A DNA stretch of 10,296 bases from Clavulina sp. PMI_390 (taxonomy: Eukaryota; Basidiomycota; Agaricomycetes; Cantharellales; Hydnaceae), in assembly GCA_015039315.1 (NCBI GenBank), contig WIDE01000324.1, positions 1 to 10,296 on the forward strand. The letters run 5' to 3'. Positions 7,401 through 10,296 of this stretch are shown one piece after another (positions within the stretch are counted from its first letter, which is position 1; the number at the start of each line of letters is the position of its first letter). Below the pieces are notes generated by a model, which was given only the letters and a program-made list of their open reading frames with translations, had not been told where the DNA came from and ran no database searches. Made by a program: the position numbers and the translations under genes.

Positions 7401-9837
7401 ACTCTGTGCGTGTGCGCCTCTTCCCGCCGAAAGTAAAGAATCGGGATAAAAAGGAGGTATGCTTGCTTGGTTGTGCTGAAGCTAGGGCGGTTTGGAGCAT
7501 ATCGCTCCCTCCCTGGCCTGACGCAATGCTACTATCGAGGTCACCGAGATTGACTGAACCTATGACCTCTGGATTCTCCTGAATGAAACGACGCGCAGTG
7601 ATATAGGATCTCTTAGCTGTCATAAAGGCATCGTGAACCAGATGAAGCATATCAAATGTCTGGAGGCAGTCAAGTGGAATTTCCACATCTAACACGATGC
7701 ATGCCAAGACATCAGAGTTACTGATAAGCAAGGGCATAAAAAGTAAGGAGCCTACCCGCCACTGAAACATGTGCCATTGCCAAAACAAGTGGATGAAGCT
7801 CATCTCCAAGAGCTCTGTATGACAAGTAAACATGTGAGCCGTATAACCCATTCTTAAGAGTAGGTACGCACGGGTACTTCTGGAAGGCTTCCGTGATATA
7901 GCGGGAGTACATCGCTTTCTTCAATGAAGCCACTTCAGCTCGCACTTGCACTTGCATCTCCTCCAATCCGTGTTTGAGGTCTCTCTCATACTCGGCATCA
8001 ACTGTCCCGATTGTTGACTTCCACTCGTTAACAATTGTTGGGAAGCGAGACGAGAGTCCATTATTGGCGAGGACGTTGAGGCCATGATGACTGAGATTGG
8101 CACCAAGAATAATCGCCCTTGAAGTGTCCCTGTTACAGTCTAAGTTAGTAGGTAGGAGTCGGAGATAAGGTTTCTCTGACCTGAATCGATCTCGAATGGC
8201 GAGAGTAGTCAGCTGAAGCCTCTCTGGTCGGGGCTGAACAACCTCGGGACACCATTCGCCTCTCAAAATGCCCTGACAGGTCTCGCCTGGCACCAGCCGT
8301 GGTCGAAGATCACCTTCCAGTTCAATTGGACCGTTGGAACTGCTTTTCTGTATTCGTTGAGGAAGGCGCAGCTGCAGAGTAGAATTATTGTGTAAATATT
8401 GAGGTTTATCTAATAATTTAACCCATACCTCAAAACCTGGATGGAGGGAGACAGATTCCTCCTGTTCCACGGTTTGAAGAACCTCAAATGTATACAGTCG
8501 AGCATCTCGAATGGGGTTGTGGACAAGGGAATGACCACCAGCAGTAGTTGCATCAGTCCACGTCATCGTGTCAGAATGGTCTTTGGAGATAAGTGCGACG
8601 ATTTGGTCTGTGAGCTTCATGAGATAGCTGGAAGCATTGCGTTTCAGCATGGGGACTGCTAGATTTTCTACTGTAAGCTACTTACCGCATGAAGGTCACT
8701 CGATTGCGCTCAACAGATGGTGCACAGTCATCGTCCCAAGTGGATGGCTCCGGCCAAAAAAGTACCAATGATTCAATGGCATTTGGTGCCGAGGTGAGCA
8801 ATGTTGGGATGATATAGATCCCGGACTTGAGACACGTCTCATTTGTTCGAAGGATAAGTTCCCTGTCAAGATGGTCAGCAGAGCTCAAGAGATGTTTCAC
8901 GATTGAATGCGCACGTGGATTCGTCAACAGCTCCCAACTTCACTAGGTGATCAATGAGCGCGGTCTTACTCCCATACATGCCCAAGGGTTTCAGTAGTAA
9001 GGTGTCTAAAAGGTTAAAGTTGATCTAGAGGGCGTGGATGTATGTCAGCAGTTGTTGGCATAAGCTAACAAGATATCAGACAAAGATTGCTTACACTCGT
9101 GATGCCAGCAGATGCACCAGGGCAGAGTGTCTCGATCAGGTCACAAACAGATTCCTGGGAGATTAGGACTTTCTCCACCAGTCCAGATGAGCCTTGCTCG
9201 CTATAGAGCTCAAGAAGACGGAACATATTTCTGATTCGAGGGAGTACATCGTCTTCGTCAGTCGGTTCATCAATGTCCATGGCCGTAGGATCATCCAGAG
9301 GCAACGGCAGAGTTTCAGTGGAGTCAGAAGCGCTACTGATGCTGGCTTCTCGGGAAACGGGATTCTGGAACTCTGTGGATTCGGAATCGGCGCCGAATTG
9401 AAGCTCCACGAATGGCGCTGCCTTTGGGGTGTCAGGCGAAGCGGTGGACTCGGGAAGTTGGCTTGTATCTTCCCCTGGAGGTGAAGAAGGAGGAGATATG
9501 TATGGTTCTGTGCCGTCGAAGCGGTTTAGTCAACACTGAGACTGAGATGATCGAATAAATGGATACCTTCGTCTTCCAGTTCAGGTGCATAGGACCCATG
9601 AGAGGGGCTGATGTCGTTTTGAGGTATATCTGAGGGCGACGGAACTGCGGGACATTCAGAATGTAGTTGAGCCAAGGCCGGAAATGGGAACGTACCTCGA
9701 TCCCCTTCCTCAGCGTGGTTCGCGAGCGTTGTGTGAATGAATTCGGGCGACTTGCCAGATGATTTACTGTCAACATAGTGCTCTTCAGAGCCGGGCCACA
9801 TGCCAGGGATAGCCATGGTGGGACGGAGAGAGACCAT
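521..9837 (-). CDS. Giant GTPase / Cys-His-rich / von Willebrand A protein, 43 exons
   Basis: This is a spliced gene of 43 exons encoding about 2304 residues, ending with TGA at 521-523. Every junction keeps the reading phase, and the joined frame carries recognisable motifs in a sensible order: P-loop GEQSVGKS (1260-1267), G3 DFEG (1305-1308), IIKD (1375-1378), repeated Cys/His motifs (1617-2056), and the vWA MIDAS residues D2073, S2075, S2077, T2178 and D2208. The start is the first ATG after an in-frame TAG (9850-9852). A second in-frame ATG at 9816 sits in CACCATGG and may be the true start, giving 2297 residues. There is no obvious signal peptide or membrane helix, so a cytoplasmic protein is likely. 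From memory it resembles large predicted VWFA/P-loop proteins of agaricomycetes. By inference it is a GTP-driven, metal-binding scaffold; the cellular role is unknown. A few introns have weak donors, so single boundaries may shift. Confidence 0.87.
1768..1784 (-). other. 17-base microexon (exon 37)
   Basis: Seventeen bases between acceptor GCTACTAG and donor GTATGT encode most of CDACCPG, three of whose residues are Cys. Its inclusion joins FSK to DEEHSDRVGAPNGPSYC in frame. Skipping it would shift the frame before the vWA domain. Confidence 0.72.
1937..1945 (-). other. 9-base microexon (exon 35)
   Basis: Nine bases (GTTTCAAAG) lie between acceptor CCTGATAG and donor GTACTC. They complete a Gly codon, add Phe and Lys, and give the first base of Asp, producing ARSGFKDPYSREEQ. 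Because 9 is a multiple of three, skipping it would simply delete three residues, so it could be alternatively spliced. It lies late in the Cys/His-rich region. Confidence 0.72.
2734..2788 (-). other. GC-AG intron with GCAAGT donor (intron 31)
   Basis: Exon 31 ends TGT GG and the intron begins GCAAGT and ends CTGCTATAG, with CACTCACC upstream as a possible branch. The junction gives HLCGQEHLCTENC, fitting the Cys/His repeat. The alternative donor GTCATC three bases further in does not preserve frame with an available AG. Confidence 0.72.
3558..4118 (-). other. Helical linker after the GTPase (residues about 1466-1616)
   Basis: Exons 24, 25 and most of 26 encode ASDWGAIDHNLATHRARVLT, then a mixed acidic stretch and a long helical segment (ALGEYINNLVELRVRHVNDW, then a second helix up to MARQLQSAMEIC). 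In GBP-type proteins the G domain is followed by a helical domain that transmits nucleotide state. This segment is in the right place for that but has no motif proving it. It leads directly into the Cys/His-rich region. Confidence 0.5.
4402..4461 (-). other. GC-AG intron with GCAAGT donor (intron 22)
   Basis: Exon 22 reads to CAG GA and the intron begins GCAAGT, the optimal donor for GC-AG introns. It ends CACCGATAG. Only this junction puts IVQE in frame with FSSKFRAIVQ. The nearby GT (GTCTAC) leads to a wrong frame with the available acceptor. Confidence 0.75.
4693..4703 (-). other. 11-base microexon (exon 20)
   Basis: Eleven bases (GATTGTTCACG) between an acceptor CTCTCAG and a donor GTACGT supply the residues LFT, plus two bases of the preceding Gly codon. 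Including it restores frame between exon 19 (phase 1) and exon 21 (phase 0) and yields ALSRDIAGLFTSFQSCAALL. Joining exon 19 straight to exon 21 would shift the frame inside the GTPase domain. Confidence 0.78.
5680..6913 (-). other. Beta-propeller-like (WD40-like) region (residues about 759-1108)
   Basis: Exons 12-15 encode short beta-strand-like hydrophobic clusters separated by polar turns, in the style of WD40 or similar propellers. Examples are VVTHVAFISGSEEIVLLTHT followed by GVLRIFSLITEQC, and STLASSPDGSCIVALAVDST followed by LHCFHTASFG. A later blade-like piece reads TPALSSHPRLLLFVAHGHLE. Classic terminal WD dipeptides are absent, so this is a degenerate propeller at best. It sits immediately before the GTPase domain. 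By inference it would bind a partner protein or pack on the G domain. A structure prediction would settle the fold. Confidence 0.5.
6975..9247 (-). other. Large N-terminal region of unknown fold, helical segments (residues about 161-758)
   Basis: No domain family is recognised here. Visible pieces: an amphipathic helical start (RIRNMFRLLELYSEQGSSG); a conserved-looking block with LRTNETCLKSGIYIIP and an aromatic/acidic WPEPSTWDDD; a charged stretch with coiled-coil character in exon 8 (EYERDLKHGLEEMQVQVRAE, roughly residues 465-500); and a basic helical stretch at the end of exon 10 (AYERRQNEERTSILEQHLKQ). Exon 10, at 592 bases, is the second longest. Residues around 630-660 are Ser/Gly-rich and may be a flexible linker. 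By analogy with other large multidomain GTPases it could be a regulatory or oligomerisation region, but nothing in the sequence proves this. Confidence 0.55.
9248..9837 (-). other. Disordered acidic Ser/Pro-rich N-terminus (residues about 1-160)
   Basis: Exons 1, 2 and the start of exon 3 encode a stretch rich in Ser, Pro, Glu, Asp and Thr with few large hydrophobic residues. It includes ISPPSSPPGEDTSQLPEST and an acidic run, MDIDEPTDEDD, near 150-160. This is typical of an intrinsically disordered tail with many possible phosphorylation sites. Globular sequence starts directly afterwards with LPRIRNMFRLLELYSEQG. The two introns (9645-9695 and 9508-9566) have good donors and acceptors, and both are needed to keep the frame. 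I see no localisation signal that I would trust. Confidence 0.7.
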
Positions 9838-10086
9838 AGCCTCAAGGCTCTAGATAAATAATCTAGACAGCCGCGCGCTCTATTGTATCAGACTCATCAC
9901 CAAGAAGCAGCGACATACTTCCATTGCAGGAGCAGGTACTTAGTACACTTAAATGGGGCGATTCCTTTAGAATGGAGTGCTTCCGGGTGGGTGCCCATGC
10001 TGGAATCCAGATGAGAGGCTTCTTGCTGTGGTCGCCAACATCGCGCTTTTCAAAGATTCTCTTATAAGCAAAGAGAGAATTAGTAG
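9838..10086 (-). promoter_or_regulatory. 5' leader and presumed promoter of the giant gene
   Basis: About 250 bases separate the giant gene from a possible neighbour. The leader contains a short upstream ORF (ATG at 9895-9897, five codons, TAG at 9880-9882) and further ATGs if transcription begins upstream. Two inverted repeats abut the first ATG (9838-9849 and 9849-9867). A TATAAG on the minus strand near 10062-10068 is about 230 bases from the ATG and is only a weak TATA candidate. One minus-strand frame is open without an ATG through 9880-10075 (it includes KKPLIWIPAWAPTRKHS) and could be an unrecognised exon or chance. Confidence 0.35.
9849..9867 (-). repeat. Perfect 7-bp inverted repeat, 5-base loop, upstream of the first ATG
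   Basis: TCTAGAT (9849-9855) and ATCTAGA (9861-9867) are perfect reverse complements around AAATA. A second small one, AGCC-TCAA-GGCT, spans 9838-9849 and touches the ATG at 9837. In RNA they could form hairpins directly before the start codon. The stems are short and AU-rich, so a regulatory role is only inference. Confidence 0.45.
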
Positions 10087-10296
10087 CTAGATTCCTTTAC
10101 ACATTGCTGCCAGTGCTCCAGTGTTTAGCGCCTTCATACATATGGCGGCTAGGAGAGTGTACGCATGAATGAAATGAACACCTCCTGTTGCTGTTGGTGG
10201 CTGTTTGTAAGCCGTTACCATTCGCGTCCATCAGAACTGCTCTCGGGCCCTTTTTCACGCTGGCGTCGATCGTTGAGTCAACTTCACCCATCACAG
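10087..10296 (-). CDS. Possible 3' end of an adjacent minus-strand gene, cut by the window edge
   Basis: The minus strand is open from the right edge with a coding-like sequence containing DSTIDASVKKGPRAVLMDAN. There are two possible endings. Unspliced, the frame stops at TAA 10097-10099. With an intron at 10149-10218 (donor GTAACG, acceptor CTCCTAG), it continues to AAICMKALNTGALAAMCKGI and stops at TAG 10087-10089. I prefer the spliced form because its tail looks more protein-like, but I recognise no family. It may also be non-coding. Confidence 0.25.

Larger units (their letters stand above)
521..9837 (-). other. Exon map of the giant gene
   Basis: Exons in transcript order (high to low coordinate): 9837-9696, 9644-9567, 9507-9095, 9024-8915, 8862-8686, 8627-8429, 8371-8181, 8129-7872, 7814-7756, 7688-7097, 7030-6975, 6913-6730, 6673-6457, 6385-6189, 6130-5251, 5197-5173, 5121-4978, 4927-4854, 4797-4755, 4703-4693, 4633-4553, 4499-4462, 4401-4176, 4118-4094, 4043-3943, 3884-3427, 3372-3349, 3287-3209, 3157-3036, 2982-2952, 2889-2789, 2733-2616, 2553-2397, 2326-2015, 1945-1937, 1883-1844, 1784-1768, 1716-1503, 1442-1184, 1137-1004, 946-857, 801-648, 595-521. 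Introns average 57 bases. Forty are GT-AG and two are GC-AG. Least certain edges are intron 7 (donor GTCAGA), intron 9 (GTAGGC), intron 11 (GTGAAT), intron 12 (acceptor GAAG) and intron 28 (donor GTTGGT). Confidence 0.78.

Noticed and set aside
7718..8650. Single 310-codon ORF as an independent gene
   Set aside because: It is the giant gene read through three stop-free introns of length divisible by three. Its first ATG lies inside intron 5 and its end is inside intron 9.
9432..9845. Minus-strand 137-codon ORF across the 5' end
   Set aside because: It is a shadow of exons 1-3 in another frame, and the acidic frame starting at 9837 joins better through both introns.
9837..9935. Extra 5' exon (Met-Glu) joined through GTATGT and TATCTAG
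   Set aside because: It is possible and in frame, but two codons of evidence are too little; kept only as a caveat on the start.
1..10296. CRISPR arrays, insertion sequences, LTRs, microsatellites
   Set aside because: No regularly spaced repeats, terminal repeats or transposase/reverse transcriptase motifs were seen on either strand.

Overview
The window looks like nuclear DNA of a filamentous basidiomycete fungus, probably an agaricomycete. The evidence is a very intron-dense gene with 42 introns of 46-71 bases, mostly GT-AG with CTRAY-type branch motifs, and an intron-containing nuclear-type tRNA-Ser. The placement is by gene style and remembered protein family, not by a search.

Almost everything is one giant gene on the minus strand. 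By following splice sites and reading phase, I could join 43 exons from 9837 down to a TGA at 521-523. The result is one uninterrupted frame of 2304 codons. All 42 junction phases are consistent and the exon and intron lengths sum to the span (6915 + 2402 = 9317 bases). In order, the protein has: a disordered acidic Ser/Pro/Glu head (about residues 1-160); a long, mostly helical region of no family I recognise (about 161-758); a beta-propeller-like stretch (about 759-1108); a GTPase domain with G1 GEQSVGKS, a TEG segment, G3 DFEG and IIKD, like the GB1/RHD3 (GBP, VLIG) branch of the dynamin superfamily (about 1252-1440); a helical linker; a Cys/His-rich probable zinc-binding repeat region (about 1617-2056); and a C-terminal von Willebrand A domain with an intact MIDAS (about 2068-2304). 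I associate this architecture with large predicted VWFA/P-loop proteins of mushroom-forming fungi. I know of no established function for them.

The rest is small. A tRNA-Ser(AGA) with a 12-base intron lies at 141-233 on the minus strand. Bases 234-520 hold nothing I can name. The right edge (10087-10296) may carry the 3' end of another minus-strand gene. Between that and the giant gene is a leader/promoter segment with two small inverted repeats touching the first ATG. I see no mobile elements, CRISPR arrays or prokaryotic-style operons.
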